Source of the DNA: Bacteriovoracaceae bacterium
Lineage (GTDB): Bacteria > Bdellovibrionota > Bacteriovoracia > Bacteriovoracales > Bacteriovoracaceae
NCBI GenBank assembly: GCA_018675575.1
Contig: JABGXW010000154.1
Location: forward strand, 1 to 35,442
Length of the DNA: 35,442 bases
Direction: 5' to 3'
In this document: piece after piece, positions 25,226 to 35,200 of the stretch
Numbering within the stretch: the first letter of the stretch is position 1
Layout of the letters: every line of letters begins with the position of its first letter
Notes under the pieces: model-generated
What the model was told of the DNA's origin: nothing
The model's database searches: none
The model's input: only the letters and a program-made list of their open reading frames with translations
Program-made: the position numbers and the translations under genes

Positions 25226-25900
25226 ATGGTTTCGCATTTTAAAAAAGTCCTCACCAGCTCAATTGTAAAAAAACAATTGATGGGTGTGACAGGATTATTA
25301 CTTTGTGGCTTCTTATTGTCACATATGTTGGGTAATTGCCTAATGTATCTTGGTCCTGAAGCCTTTAACACTTACGCTTATACCCTTACGTCAAATAAGT
25401 TAATTTATGTGGCAGAAGCAGGTTTATTAGCAATCTTTTTCACTCACCTTGGACTGGCAATTAGATTAACAATTGAAAATAACATAGCACGTCCTGTGAA
25501 ATACTATATGAAACAAAATTCAGGTAGAGGATCGAACTTTGCTTCTTCTACAATGCCTTATACAGGACTCATTGTTCTCATTTTTATAGTGCTTCATTTA
25601 ATAAATTTTAAATATGGTCCTTACTACACCCAAGCTTATAATAATGTAGAAATGAGAGACCTCTATCGAGTGATGATCGAGCACTTTGCTTCACCCTTGA
25701 ATGTCCTCTGGTATATTTTTGCAGTTCTTAGTTTAGGAATACATGTGAGTCATGGATTTTGGTCGGCCTTCCAATCAATTGGATTTAATCATCCTAAGTA
25801 TAACTGTATTTTAAAATGTACATCAAAAGCATTCGCAATCTTTATAACATTAGGCTTTTCAGCAATGCCAATTTATTGCTTCCTACAGGGGGGTCATTAA
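25226..25900 (+). CDS. sdhC: Succinate dehydrogenase cytochrome b558 subunit
   Basis: 224 aa with five membrane helices. Histidines in the helices ([31 protein letters not shown]) fit the two b hemes of the type B (Bacillus/Wolinella-like) anchor, where one long subunit replaces SdhC plus SdhD. The N-terminal [20 protein letters not shown] matches the family start. It passes electrons between SdhB and the quinone pool. First gene of sdhCAB, with 1 bp to sdhA. Confidence 0.95.
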   Translation: MVSHFKKVLTSSIVKKQLMGVTGLLLCGFLLSHMLGNCLMYLGPEAFNTYAYTLTSNKLIYVAEAGLLAIFFTHLGLAIRLTIENNIARPVKYYMKQNSGRGSNFASSTMPYTGLIVLIFIVLHLINFKYGPYYTQAYNNVEMRDLYRVMIEHFASPLNVLWYIFAVLSLGIHVSHGFWSAFQSIGFNHPKYNCILKCTSKAFAIFITLGFSAMPIYCFLQGGH

Positions 25901-25901
25901 A

Positions 25902-27830
25902 ATGACTGTCAAAAAAATCAACGGAAATGTTCCTCAAGGTGATATTAAAAATATTTGGGAAGATCATAAGTTTAAATCTAAATTGGTAAATCCATCCAAC
26001 AAAAGAAAATACAATGTCATAGTTGTAGGAACAGGACTTGCGGGAGCTTCAGCTGCTGCAACTCTTGCGGAACTTGGATACCACATTAAGTCTTTCTGCA
26101 TTCAAGACTCTCCTAGAAGAGCTCACTCAATAGCCGCACAAGGCGGAATTAACGCCGCAAAAAATTATCCAAATGATGGTGATTCTATCTGGCGTCTATT
26201 TTACGACACTGTTAAAGGTGGAGATTATAGATCAAGGGAGGCCAATGTCTATCGTCTAGCATCCGTCGCTAATAATATTATTGATCAAGCCGCTGCGCAA
26301 GGGGTTCCATTCGCACGTGATTACGGAGGCTACTTAGCAAATAGATCTTTTGGTGGAGCACAAGTCTCAAGAACATTTTATGCTCGTGGACAAACAGGTC
26401 AACAATTACTACTTGGAGCCTATTCTTCACTTATGAAAGAAGTAAGCAAAGGAAAAATAGAGCTTTTCACAAGAAGAGAAATGATTGATCTTGTTTTAGT
26501 TAACGGTAAAACTCGTGGAATTATTGTTAGGAATATCATCACTGGAGAAATTGAAAGATATGCGGCAGATGCTGTACTTCTTTGTACCGGCGGATACGGT
26601 AACACATATTATCTATCAACCAATGCAATGGCATCAAACGCTTCAGCTGCCTTTAGGGCCTACAAAAAAGGTGCCTATTTCGCTAATCCATGTTTTACTC
26701 AAATTCATCCTACTTGTATTCCTGTTCATGGAGAAAATCAATCCAAGCTCACTTTAATGTCTGAGTCATTACGAAATGATGGACGAGTCTGGGTTCCAGA
26801 AGCGAAAGGTGATAAAAGACCTCCTAATGAAATCCCAGATGAAGAAAGAGATTATTATCTTGAAAGAATCTATCCGAGTTTTGGTAACCTAGTCCCAAGA
26901 GATGTGGCATCAAGAAATGCAAAAAATCAAATTGATGCTGGTAAAGGAGTAGGTGTTACCGGAGTAGCAGTATACTTAGACTTCAGAGATGCAATAAAAA
27001 GAGATGGAGTTGACACCATCAAAGCAAAGTATGGAAACTTATTTGATATGTATGAACGTATTACAGATGAAAATCCATACCAAGTACCTATGAAAATATA
27101 CCCTGCTGTTCATTATACAATGGGTGGATTATGGGTCGATTATAATCTTATGAGTAACGTTCCAGGACTATTTGTCCTAGGAGAAGCAAACTTCTCAGAC
27201 CATGGCGCAAATAGATTGGGAGCATCTGCCCTCATGCAAGGATTAGCTGATGGTTATTTTGTTATTCCTTACACTTTAGGAAATTATCTTGCAACGGATA
27301 AAACTCACCTAGATTCAGTGACAACAGATCAAAAAGAATTTGAAGAAGCTGAATCAATTGCAACTGAGAAAATCCAAACATTGCTCAATATTAATGGATC
27401 AAGGACTGTAGATGATTTTCACAAAGAATTAGGTCACATCATGTGGGAGCATGTTGGGATGTCACGCAATGAATCAGGTCTTAAAACGGCGATCGAAGAA
27501 ATAAAGAAACTTCGTGCAGAGTTTTGGAAAGATGTAAAAGTCACTGGTATGAATGAAAATATCAACTTAGAGTTAGAAAAGGCTAATAGGGTTGCTGATT
27601 TTTTAGAGTTAGGAGAACTAATGGCACGAGATGCACTAGAAAGAAAAGAATCTGCTGGCGGGCACTTTAGAGAAGAATCACAAACTGAAGAAAACGAGGC
27701 CAAAAGAGATGATGATAATTTCTGCCATGTAGCTGCATGGGAATTTAATGGAGTTGATACTGACCCAATTCGAAATATCGAAGAATTATCTTTTACTAAC
27801 GTAGCATTAACACAAAGATCATATAAATAA
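25902..27830 (+). CDS. sdhA: Succinate dehydrogenase flavoprotein subunit
   Basis: 642 aa. FAD-binding [19 protein letters not shown], the covalent FAD His in [16 protein letters not shown], the active-site HPTCIP and RNDGRVWVP segments, [18 protein letters not shown] and [20 protein letters not shown] are all present. It oxidises succinate to fumarate on the cytoplasmic side. The length and inserts fit the type B enzymes that pair with a five-helix anchor. Confidence 0.98.
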   Translation: MTVKKINGNVPQGDIKNIWEDHKFKSKLVNPSNKRKYNVIVVGTGLAGASAAATLAELGYHIKSFCIQDSPRRAHSIAAQGGINAAKNYPNDGDSIWRLFYDTVKGGDYRSREANVYRLASVANNIIDQAAAQGVPFARDYGGYLANRSFGGAQVSRTFYARGQTGQQLLLGAYSSLMKEVSKGKIELFTRREMIDLVLVNGKTRGIIVRNIITGEIERYAADAVLLCTGGYGNTYYLSTNAMASNASAAFRAYKKGAYFANPCFTQIHPTCIPVHGENQSKLTLMSESLRNDGRVWVPEAKGDKRPPNEIPDEERDYYLERIYPSFGNLVPRDVASRNAKNQIDAGKGVGVTGVAVYLDFRDAIKRDGVDTIKAKYGNLFDMYERITDENPYQVPMKIYPAVHYTMGGLWVDYNLMSNVPGLFVLGEANFSDHGANRLGASALMQGLADGYFVIPYTLGNYLATDKTHLDSVTTDQKEFEEAESIATEKIQTLLNINGSRTVDDFHKELGHIMWEHVGMSRNESGLKTAIEEIKKLRAEFWKDVKVTGMNENINLELEKANRVADFLELGELMARDALERKESAGGHFREESQTEENEAKRDDDNFCHVAAWEFNGVDTDPIRNIEELSFTNVALTQRSYK

Positions 27831-27839
27831 GGGTAGACC

Positions 27840-28610
27840 ATGCGTAATAATACAGTTTCAATGAATTTAAATTTAAAAATTTGGCGACAAAAAGATGGGA
27901 AAGACAAAGGCTTCATAGAGGATTATCGATTAGATGGAGTGTCCCCTGATATGTCATTTCTTGAAATGCTAGATATGCTAAATGAAACTCTCATCCGAGA
28001 AGGAAAAGATCCTGTCGCCTTTGATCATGACTGTCGAGAGGGAATTTGTGGAATGTGTTCGTTAATGATTAACGGTCAATCACACGGACCGGAAGCTGAG
28101 ACAACTACTTGCCAACTTCATATGAGAAAATTTAAAAATGGTGACACTATTGTCATAGAGCCATTTAGAGCGAAGGCCTTTCCTGTTCTAAAAGACCTTA
28201 TCGTAGATCGCTCAGCTTTTGATGAAATCATAGCAGCTGGCGGATATGTTTCGGTTAATACTGGAAATGCTCAAGATGCTAATACATTACCTATTTCAAA
28301 AATTAATGCCGAACTATCTATGGATGCGGCGGCATGTATTGGCTGCGGAGCCTGTGTTGCAAGTTGTAAAAATGCTTCGGCGATGCTTTTTGTTTCTGCA
28401 AAAGTCAGCCAATTGAGCTTATTACCACAGGGGCAAATAGAAGCAGAGGCCAGAGTTCAAAGCATGGTAAATAAAATGGATGAATTAGGATTTGGTAATT
28501 GTACTAATGAGGCTGAATGTGAAGCTTCTTGTCCTAAGGGAATTGATATCTCAAATATTGCAAGAATGAACAGAGAATATCTGACTGCATCGGTGAAATC
28601 TCAAGAGTAA
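27840..28610 (+). CDS. sdhB: Succinate dehydrogenase iron-sulfur subunit
   Basis: 256 aa. The N-terminal [2Fe-2S] ferredoxin cysteines lie in [16 protein letters not shown] and [16 protein letters not shown] and the later [11 protein letters not shown] hold the [4Fe-4S] and [3Fe-4S] clusters. It relays electrons from SdhA to SdhC. An AAGGGT site precedes the ATG, 9 bp after sdhA. Its stop lies 3 bp from the end of the convergent Sel1-like gene, with no terminator visible between. Confidence 0.97.
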   Translation: MRNNTVSMNLNLKIWRQKDGKDKGFIEDYRLDGVSPDMSFLEMLDMLNETLIREGKDPVAFDHDCREGICGMCSLMINGQSHGPEAETTTCQLHMRKFKNGDTIVIEPFRAKAFPVLKDLIVDRSAFDEIIAAGGYVSVNTGNAQDANTLPISKINAELSMDAAACIGCGACVASCKNASAMLFVSAKVSQLSLLPQGQIEAEARVQSMVNKMDELGFGNCTNEAECEASCPKGIDISNIARMNREYLTASVKSQE

Positions 28611-28613
28611 GTT

Positions 28614-29897
28614 TTAAGGGAATTTCTTTAATTCTATACAAGCAGTTTCATCATGTTCAAGACATTTTTCATATATGAGCTGTAACGCCTTTTTTTCGGA
28701 CCCTCTAATTATGAGATATTTAAAATGATAACAACCTTTTAAATGATCCAAATCACAGGCTATTTTAAAATTTTTCTTAGCTTCTATAAATTCACCTTTT
28801 TCTGCATGAAATGTCCCCATTTCCATACATGCTGGGATAATTTTATGATCACAAGCTAAATTTAGTTTTGCTGTTGCCAATTTTTGTTTTGCATTTTTTC
28901 GAAACTGCATACCAACATAATAGCAAGCTTGAAAATCCCTGTTATTGCATTTCTTCAAGTTTTCTGTAAATGACTTCTCAGTCGCCAAAATATCGCAAGA
29001 GTCTCTATAGTTTTGTCTGCAAGCAACTTTTAAGTTTTCAATACCCTCTTCTCTTTTTTCATCATACAAATTCTCTTTTCCAAAATAATAACAACCTCTA
29101 GCATGATTATGTCTAAGGCATGCTAATTCATTTAGTGTAATGTTTCGACTCTGCTTATATTTTAATGTTTTATCATCGTAAAGTTGATAACAACTATCCA
29201 TATCTCCAGCGTTACACTTCTCTTGTCTTGATTTTTGTTTCTGTATACTCGCCTTAATCCAAAGGGCATTTGGATTTTTTGATCCTTGAACAAGGTTAAT
29301 CATTCCCAAATTAGCACATGCTAGATCTGATCCTTTCTTACATGCATCTCTTAAATCCCCTCTCCAAAATAGATTATATGATAGTTTGATAACTAAGAGG
29401 AGAAACAAACTGAGTATAATCTTATTTCGATGTGACCATAGTAGATTTTTATAATCTCTATTTTGGGGGATAATTTCTCGAAAACTAGAATAGTCCACTG
29501 TAGAAGTAAGGCCTGTATCATCTCGACCTAAACTTGATAAATATTTCATCAATCCCTCAGCGATAGCTTTTTCAAGGTTTTGACATTTATGTATAAGTGA
29601 AATTGCCTGATCAACAAAATCTTTAGGAATATCATTTTGATATTTTACGATTCTACTTTTCTTACTTTTGAGTACATCATCTAAATTATCATACCCATGC
29701 TGGCCATCGACAAGGCCATACTTTAAAGGTTTAGCGTGTCCACCTTCTAAGTGTTTTTCGTCAAAAGTAACTTCAAAATGGCAAATAGTTTGCTTTTCTA
29801 GGATGATGAATAAATCACCATCTTCGCCTTTAAGCCAAATGGTTTGCTGATGATTGTCACTTTTGAGTTTTTCGGGAGAGATTTCATTTATTTCCAT
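28614..29897 (-). CDS. Membrane-anchored Sel1/Hcp-like cysteine-repeat protein
   Basis: 427 aa, AGGA site 8 nt before the ATG. The N-terminal 170 residues are an unrecognised soluble domain. One transmembrane helix (NKIILSLFLLLVIKLSYNLF, about 174-193) is followed by helical repeats with paired cysteines: ACKKGSDLACANLG, CNAGDMDSCYQLY, ACRQNYRDSCDIL, CNNRDFQACYYVG, ACDHKIIPACMEMG and ACDLDHLKGCYHF. This spacing matches Sel1-like repeats of the Hcp type, where each pair forms a disulfide in an oxidising compartment. The C-terminal part is therefore probably periplasmic. Confidence 0.8.
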   Translation of the reverse strand: MEINEISPEKLKSDNHQQTIWLKGEDGDLFIILEKQTICHFEVTFDEKHLEGGHAKPLKYGLVDGQHGYDNLDDVLKSKKSRIVKYQNDIPKDFVDQAISLIHKCQNLEKAIAEGLMKYLSSLGRDDTGLTSTVDYSSFREIIPQNRDYKNLLWSHRNKIILSLFLLLVIKLSYNLFWRGDLRDACKKGSDLACANLGMINLVQGSKNPNALWIKASIQKQKSRQEKCNAGDMDSCYQLYDDKTLKYKQSRNITLNELACLRHNHARGCYYFGKENLYDEKREEGIENLKVACRQNYRDSCDILATEKSFTENLKKCNNRDFQACYYVGMQFRKNAKQKLATAKLNLACDHKIIPACMEMGTFHAEKGEFIEAKKNFKIACDLDHLKGCYHFKYLIIRGSEKKALQLIYEKCLEHDETACIELKKFP

Positions 29898-30011
29898 GAT
29901 TATATCCTAAGAGATAATAGATTTGATACCAAGAGGTTTCTCATACGACTCTCCGCACAACAGGTAAGGACAAGACTTGATGATCTGGTCTATCTAAGGG
30001 ACTATGCATTT

Positions 30012-31127
30012 ATGCAGATCTTCTCAAAAAATAGTGAGTTATTTTTAAAAAATTTAAAATTAATGAGCAAAGACATTCTAATCACTGAAATGGGCCTAGT
30101 TTTAAAGAAATCAAGAGTGCATCATAACGGCCATAGCTATCCCTTAAAATATGTCATTTTTGAGGATCCTAAAAAGATAGGTTATTTCGATCAGCATAGT
30201 TTTCAAATAGGAATCAATAAGTCGTTAATGTTAAATGCTAAGCCAGCTGTTATAAAAAATATCTTAAGGCATGAGCTTGTTCACTTTTTTCAATTTGTAA
30301 CTCAAGGAAATACTATAAGTCCCCATGGGGCTGAATTTAAGTCGCTCTGTAGAGGCTTTGGATACGGAGCAGATGTCAGCAATGCCACTGCCCAACTTGA
30401 AATTCTTAACGATCAAATTGAAGGTGATTTATATACAGAGAAACTTATTGTAAAAATAAAAAAACTATTAAATCTTGCTGAGAGTGACAATATTCATGAG
30501 CGAGAGCAGGCAACATTAAAAGCAAACCAATTACTTCTTAAACATAATCTTAAACAGTATCAAGTTAATTCTTTACAAGACGGCCTTGAACAAACTGAAG
30601 AGATCTGCTTAAAACGTGTTTTAGAAACAAAAAGAACCACTTCAAAAATGCACGCCATTTATGAAATACTTTCTTGTTTTTTTGTCCAACCTGTATTTAA
30701 TCATGGAAAAGGAATAGTTTATCTTGAAGTCATAGGCTCTAGAATTAATGTAGAACTAGCAGCATACGTCACACAGTTTTTAGAGCAAGAACTTGAGTTT
30801 ATATGGGAACTGACTAAGAAAGAGAACTCATTAAAAGGAGTTAAGGCACGAAATTCATTTTTTAAAGGTGTCGGCAAAGGTTATGCTTCTAAAATCCATC
30901 AACAAAATAACCAGACTCTAAAAGATAATGAATTAATTGTTTTAAAAGAGGAATTACAAAATCAAGTTGCGAAAGTATATGGAAGATTAAGCTTCAGTGG
31001 AAGTACAGCTAAGACTTGTGATGATTCAATGTTACTTGGAAAAAAGGCCGGTAAATCACTAAATATCAGGAAAGGAATTAGCTCAACAAGCTTCTCTAAT
31101 AAGTTTCTCCCTTTTTATGGAAAATAA
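30012..31127 (+). CDS. SprT-like metallopeptidase domain fused to DUF2786
   Basis: 371 aa from the first ATG outside the divergent gene (30012; AAGGGA 10 nt upstream). The frame is open back to an ATG at 29844, but that would overlap the divergent gene, whose start has a good ribosome site. HELVHFFQ (from residue 87) followed by SPHGAEFKSLC is the SprT-like zinc motif. KIKKLLNLAESDNIHEREQA (about 147-166) is the DUF2786 signature. SprT/Spartan relatives often act on DNA-protein crosslinks; the role here is unknown. Confidence 0.77.
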   Translation: MQIFSKNSELFLKNLKLMSKDILITEMGLVLKKSRVHHNGHSYPLKYVIFEDPKKIGYFDQHSFQIGINKSLMLNAKPAVIKNILRHELVHFFQFVTQGNTISPHGAEFKSLCRGFGYGADVSNATAQLEILNDQIEGDLYTEKLIVKIKKLLNLAESDNIHEREQATLKANQLLLKHNLKQYQVNSLQDGLEQTEEICLKRVLETKRTTSKMHAIYEILSCFFVQPVFNHGKGIVYLEVIGSRINVELAAYVTQFLEQELEFIWELTKKENSLKGVKARNSFFKGVGKGYASKIHQQNNQTLKDNELIVLKEELQNQVAKVYGRLSFSGSTAKTCDDSMLLGKKAGKSLNIRKGISSTSFSNKFLPFYGK

Positions 31128-31128
31128 T

Positions 31129-31599
31129 ATGACTCCTGAAGAACTTTTATCACTTTATAAAAAAATTTCAAATTTTGACCGTCATATGGGCATGCATCTT
31201 ACCTGCGTGAAACAAAAAGATGGAGGCCACGAATTGATCTACAAAATGGTTATCAAAAAAGAACATTTGAGTTCTCCTGATTCCTGTCACGGAGGTGTTT
31301 TATCTGCATTTATGGATGCTGTTTTGGGTGTTCCAGTATTAACTTATGCTGTTGGAAGGGACATGCTTTGCTCTACTGTAGAATTTAAAATGAACTTTCT
31401 AGGTCCGGCTAAATTAGGTGATGTTATTGTAGGAAAAAATATAATCGACTTTAAGGGAAAGTCCCTTGTTGTCAGTTCCGCAACACTTGTTAATGAAGTC
31501 ACCGGGGCACAGATTGCTAAAGGAATGGGTACTTTTAACCTCTATCCCACAAAAAAGAGGGACTTTTTTAATCTCAATCCGAAAATTAAAATGCTTTAA
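31129..31599 (+). CDS. Hotdog-fold thioesterase (PaaI/YdiI-like)
   Basis: 156 aa from the ATG at 31129 (GGA 7 nt upstream; ATG 31117 is the alternative). The motif DSCHGGVLSAFMDAVLGVP is the hotdog signature with the active-site HGG and Asp. STVEFKMNFLGPAKLGD is the following strand pair typical of PaaI-like enzymes. It likely hydrolyses an acyl- or aryl-CoA. It follows the SprT-like gene within a few bases, so it is probably in the same operon. Confidence 0.85.
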   Translation: MTPEELLSLYKKISNFDRHMGMHLTCVKQKDGGHELIYKMVIKKEHLSSPDSCHGGVLSAFMDAVLGVPVLTYAVGRDMLCSTVEFKMNFLGPAKLGDVIVGKNIIDFKGKSLVVSSATLVNEVTGAQIAKGMGTFNLYPTKKRDFFNLNPKIKML

Positions 31600-31678
31600 A
31601 TACCTATAATTGCTGATGCCCGAACGGAAAGGTCAAGCTTAGGCCTCTTTTACCGATAAGATAGGAGAGGTGAAGAAC

Positions 31679-32239
31679 GTGAAAAGAATTGTTGCTCTAG
31701 CAATATGCCTGCTCTGTAACGGCATTATTCAAAAGACCCATGCATCAGATTCCTGGATTGAGCTGAAACGTGCTCATGTATCTTTCGAAAGGCCTGAAAA
31801 TTGGAAATCTTTTAAAGACCTATTAGGATTTCCCCTTGTCCTTGTTGGACCAATGAAAAAAGGAGCACGTATTACTGTAGGTATCACACCCAGCGATATC
31901 AAAGATTATCCATATAAAAAAGATGGCTTTAAGAATTCTTTGAAGACTTACAAAGATGATGCAAAAAAATGGATTTCCACAAAACAGGGAAATATAAATG
32001 AATTCTTCCCCTATAAGAAAACAAGTTGGAAAAATACTGGTGATGTTCATAGCTATGGGTTTAGGTATAATTTAGGAAAAGTTGCTTTTGTAGAAAGATC
32101 TTATTACCTCCACTGCCAAGAACAATTATTTCATATCAAAACTCTGTATAGAGAAAAGCTTTTTAGAGGAGAAGAAAAGAGAATATCTTCAGTATTAGAC
32201 AGTTTTAACTGTAAATCGAAAGTGAGGTCATTTCAATGA
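31679..32239 (+). CDS. Exported protein of unknown function
   Basis: 186 aa from the GTG at 31679, preferred over the GTG at 31670 because AGGAG/GAGG lie at proper distance before the second. A signal peptide (VKRIVALAICLLCNGI, cleavage after THA) precedes a beta-rich domain: HVSFERPENWKSFKD, LVLVGPMKKGARITVGITPS, and a paired Cys near YLHCQEQLFHI and SFNCKSK. The WK...GARITVGI pattern resembles small lipocalin/PsbP-like folds, but this is not firm. The stop overlaps the start of the next gene (ATGA), indicating an operon with the large exported protein. Confidence 0.65.
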   Translation: MKRIVALAICLLCNGIIQKTHASDSWIELKRAHVSFERPENWKSFKDLLGFPLVLVGPMKKGARITVGITPSDIKDYPYKKDGFKNSLKTYKDDAKKWISTKQGNINEFFPYKKTSWKNTGDVHSYGFRYNLGKVAFVERSYYLHCQEQLFHIKTLYREKLFRGEEKRISSVLDSFNCKSKVRSFQ

Positions 32240-35200
32240 AATTGAAACTGGCCAGCTCTTCATGGCAAAGATATATTTCTATTTGCCTTACTTGCTTATC
32301 TTTAAGTATCTCAGGTTTTTCACCTGCATTGAATGCAGAAGATCAAGTAGAAACAGATACAGAATCAATCTCTTTAGCTGAAGAAGCTACCATTTCTCTT
32401 TTTGAACAAATCACTCCTTTATGTAAAGACAATGGAAAATGGAAGTTAACTACAGTTAAAATTCCTGACAGTGATGAAGAAATTAATTGTGCTACTTTAA
32501 TGAAAATAGAATTTGATTTAATGATAGAACTTGATGGGTCCGCTAACGATGAAAAAAATGCATTAAGGTGTGTCACGCAAGGAATGGACGCACAAGATAA
32601 ATTAACATTTGCAAGAAGTTTAGAAAAATTAGGAGAACTCAGTCTTCCTCTTGATGAACACTTTAATTGTCCGGGGAAGGATAAATCCATAGGTAAATGT
32701 CTCACTGAATCGGATATTTGGTGTAACTTAGCCAACACTTCATTAGATACAGTTACTTTAGGGGCAGGTACAAAAATTTTAAAGAAAATGGGCATTGAAT
32801 GTCCATCTACTACAAAGTCAAATTGCTTTGATGAGCTTATTTATGGTGTATTCAAAAATATTGCAACTAATATTGATGCAATACTCTCCCTTCCGGGATT
32901 AATCTGGGGTGGAATAAAGTCATTATTTAAATCAGAAGGGCCATCAAGAGATCAACTCCATCAAATTGAACATAGTGAAGATAAGAAAGTCTCTGGTATG
33001 GTCGCAGATAAGGCGCAAGCAGTTATAGACTCCGTCTCTGGTTTCTTTAACGCTATGGGGACAATGATTGATGAATCTATCAAAGATAATTTCGGTTGTG
33101 AAGAATGGTCTTCATCAAGAGTCACATTAGGATTTGGAGAAGAACCAAAATGTCTTAAACCTGTTGTCTCATGGAAATGTGCGACATGCTCACAAGCATT
33201 AAACATGTCTTGTGGAATCTTAGGTTTTGCCGGTGGAGAAATAGTAACCGCTTACTTAACAGGTGGTGCTCTCAGCATGGTTAAAACAATGGGGACTGCT
33301 GCAAAAGCGACTAAAGTAGGACAAGCAGTTGGGGCAGTTGCTTCCAAGGCAAAGGCCACTAAAATGTACAATGCTCTTGCTACCGGAGCTAAATATGGAT
33401 CTAAACCTCTTGTTTATACAGGTAAAAAGGCAATTGGAGTCATTAAGTTTTCTGGAAAAGCTGCAACAGGAATAGTTAAAGTAGGAAGAAAGTGGATGAT
33501 TAAGGTTGGCAAAGTATTGATGCCAGTTTCAAAGGCCACAAAATTAAAAATTCTAAAAGGTTTTCTGAAAGCAGAGAAAAAAGTGATAGGAGCTGCTACA
33601 TTTGTTCCTAAGAAATATTTCCAAGCTTTAGAAAAAGCTTTTGTATCAGGTTACCATTCAACAGATGGCTTCGCTTATCTTATAAAAGCGAGACAATTAG
33701 CAAGAGAAGGACAGCTTGTTTCTAAAACTGTTGACGTAGGAACCGTTGCCACAAAATCTCAAAAAATGATTGGACTTGAAAAACAGTATGCAAAAACTCA
33801 AGTTAGATATGAAAGAGCTTTAACTGAATATGAAAAAGCAATTTCTAAAGTGGGCAAGTTAAACCCAGATGATTTATCAAAAATCACCGCCAGAAAATTG
33901 GATACAATACGAAGACTAGAACAAAACTCTAAAAATATTGCCGGTAGACTTTCTACAGAAGCTAATGCCATTAGAGCAACTAAGGCCGCAGAGTTAGCTA
34001 AAGTGACTAAAGTAGCTGAAGTTGCCAAAACAACAAAGGTCACACAAACTACAAAGGTTTCAAGGCCAGTCAATGTTGTCACTAAAAGCAAAGCAACAAC
34101 GACGACCTCCACTACTGTTACGAAACCATTGAACTCAAGTTCAAGAATAACTTTAGCTTCAAATAAAACGAAATCTGTCCCAACAATTACAAGAGGAAAT
34201 TATCAAGGTACTTATAGAGTTGGAGATCAGGTTGATATTGCCTATAAATCAGGTAATCCCTCTAGAACAGTTGAGATTGTAGATGAATCGGAAAAAGCAT
34301 TAAAAGTAAGAACAGCAGGTGGACCATTAGAAGGTTCATGGGTCAGAAAAGATTTTCTTAATCCATCACAGACAAGAACATATAATAATTCTGTTTTATT
34401 GGCAGATGATTTAAAGGTTCCCTACAAAGCATCTAGTCCTAAGGTACAAGCTATAAATGGTCAGGGTGCAGTTGGTGATGTTGTACAATTATCATATAAA
34501 GACCCTAAAAATGGATTTAATGGAAAGCTTACTGGCGAAATTTTTAAAGAAACTAAAGATACGATTTGGATTAGAAATGCCAGTAATCCAAATGGCAGAC
34601 CAGTGAGAAAGAACGTTCTCAATTTAGAAAGGACAAGAAATTTTAATGACACAAGACATTTAGCAGCAACAAGAACAATGACAGAAGGAAATGGGATTTC
34701 ATTCACTCATAAGGGTCAAGTCGTTAATGGAAATGTTGCTTCAATTAATCAAAAATCAATAAGAGTTCAGTTGGCAAACGGCGAGTTTGTTACCTATAAA
34801 ATGAGAGATATTGAAACAATGACAATTAAGGCCCAGCAAGCTACAAATATCTCTGTAGTTAATCCTAAGCCTCTCACTCTTTCGACTTCAAGCTCGACAT
34901 CATCTTCAGCAACAACAGCATCGACTACAACGACAAGAGTTGCAGAAACATCGTCCTCCACTCTTGCCACGACAACGACAAATAGAGCAAGGTTGGCCAA
35001 TCGTATTGCTCAACTTAATAAACAAAGCCGTGCAACATTACATGCTTTAAAAGCACAAGGAAAAGTAACTTTCTTTAAGTTAAAAAATGGTACAAGAGTA
35101 AGTGGTAGAGTTCTTAGTATTCATGGAGATCATGTTCGAATCATGTCTAATGGGAAGATGAGAAAGCTATTTTACAAAGATGTTTTAAAAATTACAATTC

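Noticed and set aside
33798-35000. Several minus-strand Val/Leu/Thr-rich frames
   Set aside because: Antisense of the large exported protein's low-complexity coding sequence.
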